Shown here: one piece after another, positions 50,649 through 58,432 of the stretch | Layout of the letters: each line of letters opens with the position of its first letter | How positions within the stretch are numbered: position 1 is the first letter of the stretch | DNA from: Macrococcus epidermidis | Lineage (GTDB): Bacteria; Bacillota; Bacilli; Staphylococcales; Staphylococcaceae | DNA length: 64,000 nt | Direction of reading: 5' to 3' | NCBI RefSeq assembly: GCF_003259695.1 | Contig: NZ_PZJH01000002.1 | Location: 1-64,000, forward strand | Notes under the pieces: generated by a model | What the model saw: only the letters and a program-made list of their open reading frames with translations | Databases searched by the model: none | What the model was told of the DNA's origin: nothing | Program-made: the position numbers and the translations under genes

Positions 50649-51963
50649 AATGAAATATAAAATTGAAACTCAGCATGTCAAAGGATTACCACAGTATAGA
50701 TACAACACAAAGAATGGTAAACCTGATTGCATCGTAATGCATGATACTGGAAACGATTCAAGTACCATTGAAGGTGAAGTAAGTTATATGTCGCGTAACT
50801 GGAAAAATGCGTTTGTGCATGGTTGGATTAATGCTGATAAAATAATTGAAACTGCTAATACTGATTTCTTGTGCTGGGGTGGAGGGCCAGGTATCAATCC
50901 TTACGCGATACAAGGTGAGTTAGTACATGAGCATACCAAAGAAAGATTTTTATTATCCATCGATCGATGGATATTTTATTTTGCTTATCAGATGTATTGG
51001 TATGATATTGAAGTATATGATGCTACAGATGATGGTAATGGAACAGTATTTACACATCACGCAGTATCTAAATTCCGTGGCCATACTGATCATGTTGACC
51101 CAATGCCTTATATAAAAGAACGTTCTAAAAAGTTATTAGGAAAAGAAATAACCTGGTCACAGATTTATAACAAACTAAAAGAATATGTTGATGCATTATA
51201 TGATGGAGATAGTACTAAAGTTAAAATGATTGGTGAAGCGTCTGATAGTAAAGTTGTTAAAAAAGCTCCAAAGAAAACACCAGTTAAAAAGAAAGTTACC
51301 ACAAAACCTAAAAAAGTTGAAGATATCTATATTGTCAAAGAAGGAGATAGCTTATGGAAAATAGCAACGGAATACAAACTGACTATAGATGAATTAAAAA
51401 AGCTAAATGGGTTAAAATCGAATTTAATATTCGAAAAACAAAAATTAAAAATAAAGAAAGAAAAAAAGGCGCAATCTACTATCAAGCAGAAAGCGCCTTT
51501 AAAAATAAACAACCCTAAAAATAAATTAACCAAATCGCAAGCAGTTCAATTCGTTAAATTGCTAGAAGGTAATATTTATGACTACGATAAATATGCAGGT
51601 GCGCAATGTTTTGATTTAGCAAATGTGTATTGGCATGCAATGTACCAACATAAATTAGATGGTATTGCTGCAAAAGATATTCCAACCGCTAACGATTTTA
51701 CAGGTGAAGCGGTTATATACAATAACACGCCAGAATTTTTAGCGATGCCTGGGGATTTATGTATTTGGTCAAAACGTTTCGGTATTGATAAATATGGAAA
51801 AGGTTGGGGACATGTAGCAATCGTATTAGAAGCTGATTTAAATACTATTACGGTGTTAGAACAAAATTGGCTTGGTGGTGGTTGGACTATGACAGAACCA
51901 GCGACGATAAGAAATCATAAATATGAATATGATATGAAATTCATAAGACCACTTTATAGATAG
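50632..51963 (+). CDS. Endolysin: amidase - LysM - CHAP
   Basis: The 443-residue product has an N-terminal Amidase_2/PGRP domain (about 25-170; His37 in MHDTG, His151/His154 in GHTDHVDP), a basic Lys/Pro linker (205-230), one LysM domain (232-275) and a C-terminal CHAP domain (about 305-443; Cys326, His394, Asn412). It therefore predicts N-acetylmuramoyl-L-alanine amidase and endopeptidase cuts. In most staphylococcal endolysins the CHAP is N-terminal and the binding domain SH3b is C-terminal, so this order is reversed. Its LysM shares LKKLNGLKSNLI with the tape-measure LysM domains. Confidence 0.95.
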   Translation: MTKKAKMKYKIETQHVKGLPQYRYNTKNGKPDCIVMHDTGNDSSTIEGEVSYMSRNWKNAFVHGWINADKIIETANTDFLCWGGGPGINPYAIQGELVHEHTKERFLLSIDRWIFYFAYQMYWYDIEVYDATDDGNGTVFTHHAVSKFRGHTDHVDPMPYIKERSKKLLGKEITWSQIYNKLKEYVDALYDGDSTKVKMIGEASDSKVVKKAPKKTPVKKKVTTKPKKVEDIYIVKEGDSLWKIATEYKLTIDELKKLNGLKSNLIFEKQKLKIKKEKKAQSTIKQKAPLKINNPKNKLTKSQAVQFVKLLEGNIYDYDKYAGAQCFDLANVYWHAMYQHKLDGIAAKDIPTANDFTGEAVIYNNTPEFLAMPGDLCIWSKRFGIDKYGKGWGHVAIVLEADLNTITVLEQNWLGGGWTMTEPATIRNHKYEYDMKFIRPLYR

Positions 51964-51967
51964 TTGA

Positions 51968-52005
51968 AACCCTACTTATCATTTGATAGGTAGGGTTATT
52001 TTTTT
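51968..52005 (+). terminator. Terminator at the end of the prophage late operon
   Basis: AACCCTACTTATC and GATAGGTAGGGTT pair around ATTT and run into seven Ts (51999-52005). Confidence 0.9.
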
Positions 52006-52279
52006 GGCTAAATAGCCGAAATATTGATAATTTGGTTATTTAGACGAATGTCGGAATGATATTGTTATGTACTTCCAAGTCTCCCTAAACTTCCGACAGT
52101 TTATCCACATACTATGACGTGTTTATTCCATTTTATTATTACGTTCCGACAATGTTCCGACAGTTTAGGCGATTATAACCGATTATAACCGATAAAACGC
52201 GGAAATATCGAACATAAATCCATTGTATAAAAACTTTTATAAACGTTGATGTGACAGTATTTATAAAGTTATTCAAAAA
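52006..52279. other. Non-coding prophage end with integrase arm-like sites
   Basis: No gene is seen in these 274 bases. TTCCGACA occurs at 52091, 52144 and 52155 and inverted at 52049, matching the tandem copies in the int gene end. A 10-bp tandem repeat GATTATAACC lies at 52171-52190. The region is best read as the attP right arm. Confidence 0.6.
52071..52086. repeat. Copy C of the prophage 14-mer (inverted)
   Basis: ACTTCCAAGTCTCCCT is the reverse complement of the elements at 4408-4423 and 7978-7992. It lies between arm-like TTCCGACA sites. Confidence 0.6.
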
Positions 52280-52449
52280 TTATCCACGCGAACAAATGTA
52301 CTTGTACACAAGTTGTGCACAAAATGTGTATAACTTAATGTCAATAGGGAGTATTACACAAAATTAATCATAATATAACACCCTTTTTCTGTGGATAACT
52401 AGGATAACTCTGTGGATTAGTGTAATAAAAGGATTTTTATTGTGTATAA
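52101..52449. promoter_or_regulatory. Cluster of DnaA-box-like nonamers
   Basis: TTATCCACA matches the DnaA consensus at 52101-52109 and, inverted, at 52390-52398. One-base variants are TTATCCACG (52280, part of the att core) and inverted TAATCCACA (52411-52419); TTATACACA, inverted, occurs at 52325-52333 and 52441-52449. Five of the six lie at or beyond attR in chromosomal DNA, in the tsaD-ydiF gap. There is no other reading frame in this stretch. Confidence 0.6.
52280..52311. repeat. attR: attR core
   Basis: Matches attL (3125-3156) in 31 of 32 positions, differing only at the central base (A here). Everything beyond it on the right is host sequence with the ABC-F gene. Confidence 0.88.
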
Positions 52450-52464
52450 CTTTGTGTACAAAAA

Positions 52465-52483
52465 TAACCGGCTATGCCGGTTA
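52465..52483 (-). terminator. Terminator of the ABC-F gene
   Basis: TAACCGGC and GCCGGTTA pair around TAT; on the minus strand a T-rich tract follows. It overlaps the ABC-F stop codon. Confidence 0.85.
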
Positions 52484-54397
52484 ATTTTCTAATGTCAATT
52501 CTAATTCTGTCCACTGTTCGACTTTTTGTTCGAGTGTTTGATTTAATGCAATAAGTTCTTCATTTAAAGCATGAGATTTTTCATGGTCGTTAAATACTTC
52601 TGGTTGCGTAAGTCGTTCCTCTATACTACTAATTTGACTTTCCAGGTGCTGAATATCTTTTTCTGTATTTTCTAATTGACGTTCTAGTTTACGTCTTTCT
52701 TTTTGGTTCGCTTTAAAGTCATCGTTAGTCGTTTCTTTAGTAATTTGCTTTGACTCCTGTTCGATTAAGCTTTCATGCGCTAATCGTTCTTCTTCTTTTT
52801 CGATAAAATATGAATAGTCGCCGAGGAATAGCTTTCCACCCTTATCTGTCATCTGGAATATCTTTGTCGCTATTTTATTGATGAAATAACGATCATGGCT
52901 GACAAATAACAAGGTTCCTGGATAATGGATAAGTGCATCCTCCAGCACTTCTTTTGCATCGATATCGAGGTGGTTAGTCGGCTCATCAAGAATTAACACA
53001 TTGTTTTCTTCAAGACTAAGTTTAGCAAGTTGTAATCTCGCTTTTTCTCCACCTGATAAGTCATTGATGATCTTTTTCACATCATCCTGAACGAATAGAA
53101 AGCGTCCCAGTACAGTACGAATATCTTTTTCAGGCATTGTTGGATAGTACTGCCATAATTCTTCTAGTACAGTATTATTTGAAGAAAATTCTGCTTGCTT
53201 TTGATCGTAATAGCCGATTGAAAGATTAGCACCATACTTAATGTCACCGTGTAGTGCAGTTAACTGTTTGGCGATGGTTTTAATAAGCGTTGTTTTACCG
53301 ATACCGTTTGGCCCAATAAATGCGACAGCATCCTGTTTTTTTATATCTAAGTTTAAATGTTCAGCAAGTGGCGTATCATAGCCGATAGCAAGGTCATCGA
53401 TACGTAATACGTCATTTCCTGTTTCTTTCTGAATATTAAATCTTAAATTCATAGAATGATCGTCTTGTTTCGGAATATCAATCTTTGTCATCTTCTCAAG
53501 TACTTTACGACGTGATTTCGCCATACCACTCGTTGACGCACGTGTAATATTTTTTTGGACAAAGGTTTCCAAACGTTTAATCTCAGCCTGTTGTCGCTCA
53601 TACTGTGCCTGCATCTTTTCGTAAAATTGATCACGTTGTTCAATGAATTTTGAATAGTTACCTATATATTTCTGAACTTGTCCTAGTGCAACATCATATA
53701 CTGTATTAACAACTTTATCTAAAAAGTAACGGTCGTGTGAAATAATTACGATGGCACCATCATACGTCGTTAAATAATTTTCGAGCCAGGCAGTTGTATC
53801 CATGTCGAGATGGTTAGTAGGCTCATCGAGAAGCAGTAAGTCAGGATTATGAAGTAGCATTTCAGCAAGAGCAAGACGTGTCTTTTGTCCACCTGAAAAT
53901 GTATCGATTTTCTGGTCAAAGTCTTCAGGTTTGAAGTTGAGACCTGTGAGCACTGTCTTTATTTTTGTTTCATAAAGATAGCCATCCTGAGCTTCAAATT
54001 GTTGCTGTAATTTCTCATAACTCGTTAATTTTTCCTGATATGCATCCGTGTGTGCATTATGACTTTCTTCGCTTAAATACAAAGCGATTTTGTCTAATTC
54101 CTGCTGCATTTTTTCCAGATGAAGGAACGGCTTTTTCATCGCTTCGTAGACGGTTCCTTCTGCATTCAAAGTCATTTGCTGAGTAAGATAGCCTAGTCTG
54201 ATATTTTTAGCCATTGAAAGATTACCAGTATCGTAATCTTCAGTGCCAGCTAGAATCTTCATTAAAGTGGTTTTACCAGCACCATTTCTTCCGACAATAG
54301 CGATACGGTCGTTAGATTTAACTTCGAATTTCACATTCGAAAATATATTTTCACCTGAGTAGGATTTAGTTAAATTGCTTGCTTGTAATAATATCAA
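52481..54397 (-). CDS. ABC-F family ATPase, YdiF-like
   Basis: The 638-residue soluble protein has two ABC domains: Walker A GRNGAGKTT (about 36-44) and GPNGIGKTT (about 364-372), two signature motifs (FSGGQKTRLALAEML, LSGGEKARLQLAKL), two LDEPTNHLD motifs, a linker between them (about 250-310) and a C-terminal coiled coil (about 550-638). ABC-F proteins act on ribosomes, not in transport. The location next to tsaD and rex matches Bacillus ydiF. TTG 54397 has GAGGTGA upstream. It is divergent from rex. Confidence 0.94.
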   Translation of the reverse strand: MILLQASNLTKSYSGENIFSNVKFEVKSNDRIAIVGRNGAGKTTLMKILAGTEDYDTGNLSMAKNIRLGYLTQQMTLNAEGTVYEAMKKPFLHLEKMQQELDKIALYLSEESHNAHTDAYQEKLTSYEKLQQQFEAQDGYLYETKIKTVLTGLNFKPEDFDQKIDTFSGGQKTRLALAEMLLHNPDLLLLDEPTNHLDMDTTAWLENYLTTYDGAIVIISHDRYFLDKVVNTVYDVALGQVQKYIGNYSKFIEQRDQFYEKMQAQYERQQAEIKRLETFVQKNITRASTSGMAKSRRKVLEKMTKIDIPKQDDHSMNLRFNIQKETGNDVLRIDDLAIGYDTPLAEHLNLDIKKQDAVAFIGPNGIGKTTLIKTIAKQLTALHGDIKYGANLSIGYYDQKQAEFSSNNTVLEELWQYYPTMPEKDIRTVLGRFLFVQDDVKKIINDLSGGEKARLQLAKLSLEENNVLILDEPTNHLDIDAKEVLEDALIHYPGTLLFVSHDRYFINKIATKIFQMTDKGGKLFLGDYSYFIEKEEERLAHESLIEQESKQITKETTNDDFKANQKERRKLERQLENTEKDIQHLESQISSIEERLTQPEVFNDHEKSHALNEELIALNQTLEQKVEQWTELELTLEN

Positions 54398-54460
54398 GTT
54401 ATTTCACCTCACTTTCATTGTACATGAAGGACGATGAGGTGGGAATGTTTTAATCAGTTT

Positions 54461-54529
54461 TGTGAAATTTCACATAGTCAATTAATATGTTAAGTGTTAT
54501 AATCAAAAGTGATGTGAAATCTATCACAA
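54461..54529 (+). promoter_or_regulatory. rex promoter with Rex-type operators
   Basis: TATAAT (54498-54503) is the -10 box. TGTGA-N6-TCACA at 54513-54528 matches the Rex operator half-sites and lies over the start site, indicating autoregulation. A second palindrome, TGTGAAATTTCACA (54461-54474), has N4 spacing and may be a weaker or different site. Confidence 0.7.
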
Positions 54530-54553
54530 ATTTACTTGAAACAGGTGAGTAGG

Positions 54554-55186
54554 ATGTCAAAGGACGAAATAAAGATTCCTAAAGCCACACTAAAGAGACT
54601 TCCTTTATATTATCGTTTTGTGAATACGTTATATAATTCAAATGTGGAAAGAGTCAGTAGTAAGGAGCTAAGTGAAGGCTTACAAATTGATTCGGCAACA
54701 ATACGAAGAGATTTTTCTTATTTTGGTGAGCTAGGAAAAAAAGGATATGGCTACAACGTTAACTTTTTATTAAACTTTTTTAAGACAACTTTGCAGCAGG
54801 ACATGATTACAAAAGTTGCAATTATCGGAGTAGGGAATCTGGGAACTGCACTTGTTAATTATAATTTCTCGATCAATGATCGCATGAAGATTACAGCAGC
54901 CTTTGATACAAGCTCAACTTCTATCGGAAAGACGATTGGGAAGATTACTGTCGAAGATATGAAGGATTTCGAAAAAATTGTTGAAGAAACAGGCATTCAA
55001 GTTGTAATATTAACAGTACCAGGTGCGGTTGCACAAGACGTGGCAAATAGAGTGACAAAAGCACAAATAAAAGGTATATTAAACTTTACACCAGAACGTT
55101 TAACAGTACCAAATGGGGTGCACGTGCATCACATCGATTTAGGTGTTGAATTACAGTCGCTAATATTCTTTATGAAAAATCATTAG
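54554..55186 (+). CDS. rex: Redox-sensing transcriptional repressor Rex
   Basis: Rex senses the NADH/NAD+ ratio and represses fermentation and anaerobic genes. The 210-residue product has an N-terminal winged helix (about 1-75, SATIRRDFSYFGELGKKGYGYNV) and a Rossmann domain with GVGNLGTAL (92-100), ending with the domain-swapping C-terminal helix. ATG 54554 lies after AGGTGAGTAGG. Rex-type operators are in its own promoter. Confidence 0.96.
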   Translation: MSKDEIKIPKATLKRLPLYYRFVNTLYNSNVERVSSKELSEGLQIDSATIRRDFSYFGELGKKGYGYNVNFLLNFFKTTLQQDMITKVAIIGVGNLGTALVNYNFSINDRMKITAAFDTSSTSIGKTIGKITVEDMKDFEKIVEETGIQVVILTVPGAVAQDVANRVTKAQIKGILNFTPERLTVPNGVHVHHIDLGVELQSLIFFMKNH

Positions 55187-55198
55187 GGGGTAAAATAG

Positions 55199-55396
55199 AT
55201 GTTATTTGTAAATACAGTTGGTATGATATCACCTGCAATTGCTATTTTCTTAGGGATTATCGCGTTAATTATTTTCGGACCTAAGAAATTACCAGAATTC
55301 GGTCGTGCGATGGGTACATCTTTAAAAGAATTTAAAGATGCAACAGATGGTATTATGAAAGATCATGACGATAAAGATAACAAAGACGTAAAATAA
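55199..55396 (+). CDS. tatA: Sec-independent translocase protein TatA
   Basis: The 65-residue product has one N-terminal membrane helix (about 10-28), the hinge [11 protein letters not shown] and an amphipathic helix, followed by an acidic tail. TatA multimerises to form the Tat pore. AGGGGGTAAAATAG precedes ATG 55199, 12 bases after rex. A terminator separates it from tatC. Confidence 0.95.
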   Translation: MLFVNTVGMISPAIAIFLGIIALIIFGPKKLPEFGRAMGTSLKEFKDATDGIMKDHDDKDNKDVK

Positions 55397-55407
55397 TTTA
55401 GAATTTC

Positions 55408-55437
55408 AAAACGGCGACAGTGTTTGCCGTTTTTTTA
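55408..55437 (+). terminator. Intra-operon terminator between tatA and tatC
   Basis: AAAACGGC and GCCGTTTT pair around GACAGTGTTT and end in a T run (55430-55436). Partial read-through would make TatA more abundant than TatC. Confidence 0.82.
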
Positions 55438-55457
55438 TGAGGAGGTCCATTCCTTTG

Positions 55458-56213
55458 ATGAATAAAGATGATTTAACCGTTGTTGAGCATTTGGATGAAT
55501 TGCGTAAACGCATTATGGTCGTGCTCTATTGTTTAGTAGCTGGGACGGCAGTAGGATTTTACTTTGGTAAACCTGTTACGAAATTCTTAACAAAAGATGA
55601 TGTTCCTAAAGGTATTGAGTTGCACTATTTTAAAGTTAGTGATCCGTTAACAATTTATATTACAGTGATTATGATTATTGCACTGATCATTATATCTCCA
55701 GTCATTTTATATCAGTTATGGGCATTTATCTCTCCGGGATTACATCCAAAAGAACGCCGTGCAACATTATCATACATTCCAATCAGTTTAATTTTATTTC
55801 TAGCAGGACTTAGTTTTAGTTATTTTTATGTATTTCCTTATTTGATTCAGTTCACGATTGGACTTGCGAGTGAGATGGGTGTAAATCAGATGATCGGTGT
55901 TAGGGAGTATTTCAACGAAATGCTGAGATTTACGATTCCATTCGGATTCTTGTTCCAGTTACCGATACTGTTGTTGTTTTTAACAAGACTTGGTATTGTA
56001 ACACCGATGTTCTTAAAGAAAAATCGAAAATACGCGTATTTTGCTTTATTTGTGATTACTGCATTAATTTCACCGCCGGATTTAATTTCATATTTGATGT
56101 TCTCATTTCCAATGTTGTTATTATACGAAGTGAGCATACAAATCAGTAAGATTGGGTATCGTCAATTTTTAAAAGGTGAACAACGTTTAATTGAAGAAGA
56201 ACTAATGGACTAA
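55458..56213 (+). CDS. tatC: Sec-independent translocase protein TatC
   Basis: TatC recognises twin-arginine signal peptides. The 251-residue product begins with the conserved VVEHLDELRKRI (9-20) and has six predicted membrane helices, with the family segments FYFGKPVTKFL, YQLWAFISPGL and FRFTIPFG-like RFTIPFGFLFQLP. ATG 55458 follows AGGAGGT; TTG 55455 is possible. Confidence 0.96.
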   Translation: MNKDDLTVVEHLDELRKRIMVVLYCLVAGTAVGFYFGKPVTKFLTKDDVPKGIELHYFKVSDPLTIYITVIMIIALIIISPVILYQLWAFISPGLHPKERRATLSYIPISLILFLAGLSFSYFYVFPYLIQFTIGLASEMGVNQMIGVREYFNEMLRFTIPFGFLFQLPILLLFLTRLGIVTPMFLKKNRKYAYFALFVITALISPPDLISYLMFSFPMLLLYEVSIQISKIGYRQFLKGEQRLIEEELMD

Positions 56214-56239
56214 CCACTCTGGAGAGTGGTTAGTTTTTT
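56210..56239 (+). terminator. Terminator after tatC
   Basis: CTAACCACTCT and AGAGTGGTTAG are perfect 11-bp complements around GG, followed by six Ts. The tatC stop is in the left arm. Confidence 0.92.
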
Positions 56240-56249
56240 GATGTTTAGT

Positions 56250-56402
56250 GGAAAAAACTTCAAACAAGTGCCCACTTGGAATCAGAAGTGTGCACGAACA
56301 GGAAAAAACTTCAAACAAATGCCCACATCAAATCAGAAGTGTGCATGAACAGGAAAAAACTTCAAACAAATGCCCACATCAAATCAGAAGTGTGCATCTA
56401 TA
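56250..56402. repeat. Three tandem 51-bp repeats
   Basis: Units begin at 56250, 56301 and 56352 with GGAAAAAACTTCAAACAA and end near GTGTGCA. Units 2 and 3 are nearly identical; unit 1 differs at several bases. A 17-residue repeat (EKTSNKCPHQIRSVHEQ) can be translated across them, but there is no ribosome site, so I treat them as an intergenic DNA repeat. Confidence 0.85.
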
Positions 56403-56418
56403 CCCATTAATATCCAAC

Positions 56419-57312
56419 TCAAATTTGATATGTACCCTCTTTATCTGTACGTTTTAAATTTTTCCTGATAAAACGCTCGATTTTGTAGTTTCTCCCATCA
56501 CTTCCCGTAATAAACTTCGTAAATTTACCAACTTTCACACTGCCCACTTTATGAATTGCACAATATTCTTTCAGTGCATAGTGCATCACATCATTAAAAC
56601 TATAAATTTCATGACAGCATGGCATCTTTATCAGATTAGAAAATTCTACGTCTTGCACAACAGCACATTTCGGACATTTCAGACCTTTAAAAAACACAGC
56701 TTCTGTAATATCCAGTTCAACACTATGGATTGATTCTGATCGATGTGCTTTCACAAGCAATTCTGCAATATCATAGTCCACTTCCATTATAGGGTGCATC
56801 TTTAATTCATGAAATGATGACTGCAATTCGTTTGCGTGTAACAAGCGTGGATGTCTACCGTCATTTTTAAACGTCACATCATTATTTACAAATACAAAAA
56901 ACCCCACAACTGTAAAGTTCACGCCGAAATGCTTCCATATATAATTCCTTAAAAAAGTTTCAGATCTGCTGATCTGTAAATCAGGATTTTCAATCTCTTT
57001 ATAACCGTGATAGAATTTGCCATCTTGATAACGAGAATCCCTCGTATAGTATTTCGCGTCTAATATATATGCACTTTGATTCACGATAACGATTGTATCG
57101 AACTGTCGTTCAATCTTACCATCTAACAATCTTAAATCCTGAATGACTAATGCATTTCCGAAATTTACACGACTAACAATACGATCAAGCAGTTGCTCGC
57201 CGTAATAGCCTTTTAATTCTAATTCATAATCGGATAAATCGAGATTACTGCGTCCTTTGAGGTGGTGTAACTGAAGCAAAGAAGAGGAAGGTTGTCTTGT
57301 TTTGATAATCAT
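56419..57312 (-). CDS. NERD domain protein with C-terminal zinc-binding motif
   Basis: The 297-residue product has a nuclease-related NERD domain (about 30-145; GYYGEQLLDRIV, then FDTIVIV and YILDAKYY, resembling D-ExK nuclease geometry) and a C-terminal cysteine cluster (CPKC about 213-216 and a CC pair near 232-233) suggestive of zinc binding. NERD proteins are thought to act in DNA processing; targets are unknown. ATG 57312 has CAGGAG upstream. It ends next to the 51-bp repeats. Confidence 0.85.
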   Translation of the reverse strand: MIIKTRQPSSSLLQLHHLKGRSNLDLSDYELELKGYYGEQLLDRIVSRVNFGNALVIQDLRLLDGKIERQFDTIVIVNQSAYILDAKYYTRDSRYQDGKFYHGYKEIENPDLQISRSETFLRNYIWKHFGVNFTVVGFFVFVNNDVTFKNDGRHPRLLHANELQSSFHELKMHPIMEVDYDIAELLVKAHRSESIHSVELDITEAVFFKGLKCPKCAVVQDVEFSNLIKMPCCHEIYSFNDVMHYALKEYCAIHKVGSVKVGKFTKFITGSDGRNYKIERFIRKNLKRTDKEGTYQI

Positions 57313-57410
57313 AAAGTCTCCTGTTAGATATTCAATGATCAATACACTCTCTTTATATCACGAATTTCTAAAACATGCTAAAATAAAGTCAATATGTAAG
57401 GGGTGGCAGC

Positions 57411-58385
57411 ATGAATAATATATTAGATATTGCGAATCTCGCTGGCGTTTCAAAAAGCACCGTCTCAAGATATTTAAACGGTGGTTCAGTAAGTGAGAAG
57501 ACGAGACAGAAAATTGATAAAATTGTACAGGAAACGGGTTTCAAGCCTAACCAGTTTGCACAAAGTTTAAAAGCGAAGCGCACGAATATGATAGGTGTTA
57601 TCGTACCCCGTCTAAACTCATTTGCTTCTAATGAAACGTTACTCGGTATTGAAACGACACTACGCCGTCAAAACTATCAAACTTTAATTGCTAATACAGA
57701 TTTGTCTATTGATTTAGAGTTAAATGCGATTAAGACTTTTCATACGAGTAAAGTTGATGGCATCATTCTGCTAGCTACGACTTTAACAGAGGTACATATT
57801 GAACACATCGAATCTTTAGATAAACCTTTTCTGCTTATCGGTCAGCAAGATGCACATATTCACTCAATTATTCAGAATGATTATGCAGCAGGCATAAAGA
57901 TCGGTAAATATTTTAAAAATCTCGAATATCAAAATATCGCTTATCTTGGTGTGCCTGAAACGGATATTGCAGTTGGCCAAAAAAGAAAACAAGGTGTAAT
58001 CAAAGGGTTTGGGCAAACCATCCCATTATATGAAACGACCTTTAAACTTCAAGACGCAACAGAAGCTGCAAAGCAGTTAGTAGAAAAATATGATGCACTT
58101 ATTTGTGCGACAGATAATATCGCACTTGGCGTATTGAAAGCAGCCCAACAACAAAAAGTAAAAGTACCTGAGCAACTATCGATCACTGGATTTGGGGGTT
58201 ATGAAACGACATCTATTGTGACACCGATGATCACGACGATTAAATTTCCGTATTTTGAGACAGGTGAGTTAGCAGCTAAATCAATGCTCGATTTAATTGA
58301 CGAAAAAGAGGTGCCGTTACTTCAGGAAATGTCGTTTGAATTAGAAGAAAAAGAAAGCGTTGACAAAAAAGCAGTACAAGCATAA
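57411..58385 (+). CDS. scrR: Sucrose operon repressor ScrR, LacI family
   Basis: The 324-residue product has the LacI helix-turn-helix (ILDIANLAGVSKSTVSRYLN, 4-23) and a periplasmic-binding-like effector domain. Its location before scrB and scrK identifies it as the sucrose/fructose-responsive regulator. AGGGGTGGCAGC precedes ATG 57411. A promoter and a LacI-type operator for scrB lie at its 3' end. Confidence 0.92.
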   Translation: MNNILDIANLAGVSKSTVSRYLNGGSVSEKTRQKIDKIVQETGFKPNQFAQSLKAKRTNMIGVIVPRLNSFASNETLLGIETTLRRQNYQTLIANTDLSIDLELNAIKTFHTSKVDGIILLATTLTEVHIEHIESLDKPFLLIGQQDAHIHSIIQNDYAAGIKIGKYFKNLEYQNIAYLGVPETDIAVGQKRKQGVIKGFGQTIPLYETTFKLQDATEAAKQLVEKYDALICATDNIALGVLKAAQQQKVKVPEQLSITGFGGYETTSIVTPMITTIKFPYFETGELAAKSMLDLIDEKEVPLLQEMSFELEEKESVDKKAVQA

Positions 58386-58388
58386 AAT
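58360..58388 (+). promoter_or_regulatory. scrB promoter
   Basis: TTGACA (58360-58365) and TAAAAT (58383-58388) are spaced by 17 bases, inside the last codons of scrR and just beyond its stop. Confidence 0.8.
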
Positions 58389-58402
58389 GACACTAAATAG
58401 AA

Positions 58403-58416
58403 TGGAACCGGTACCA
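58403..58416. promoter_or_regulatory. ScrR operator upstream of scrB
   Basis: TGGAACCGGTACCA has a palindromic centre (ACCGGT) with TGG/CCA ends, a LacI-family operator with central CG. It lies about 15 bases after the -10 box and before the scrB ribosome site. Confidence 0.75.
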
Positions 58417-58432
58417 AAAAAGGAGTATATAT

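Larger units (their letters stand above)
3125..52311. mobile_element. Siphovirus prophage, about 49 kb, apparently complete
   Basis: A 32-bp repeat with one mismatch bounds a region beginning with an integrase and containing lysogeny, replication, packaging, head, tail and lysis modules in order. Gene families (P27 terminase, HK97 portal and protease, gpG/gpGT frameshift, tape measure, Dit, Tal, holin, amidase-LysM-CHAP endolysin) indicate an HK97-fold, probably cos-type siphovirus of Staphylococcaceae. The one damaged gene I see is a methyltransferase with a one-base frameshift at 15661-15668. It sits between tsaD and the ABC-F gene and interrupts neither. Confidence 0.95.

Noticed and set aside
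52101-52449. A second replication origin (oriC) near attR
   Set aside because: No dnaA or dnaN gene and no clear AT-rich unwinding 13-mers; DnaA boxes alone do not make an origin.
56248-56457. 69-codon frame across the 51-bp repeats (EKTSNKCP repeats)
   Set aside because: No ribosome site, start codon inside the repeat, and the coding look comes from a repeat length divisible by 3.
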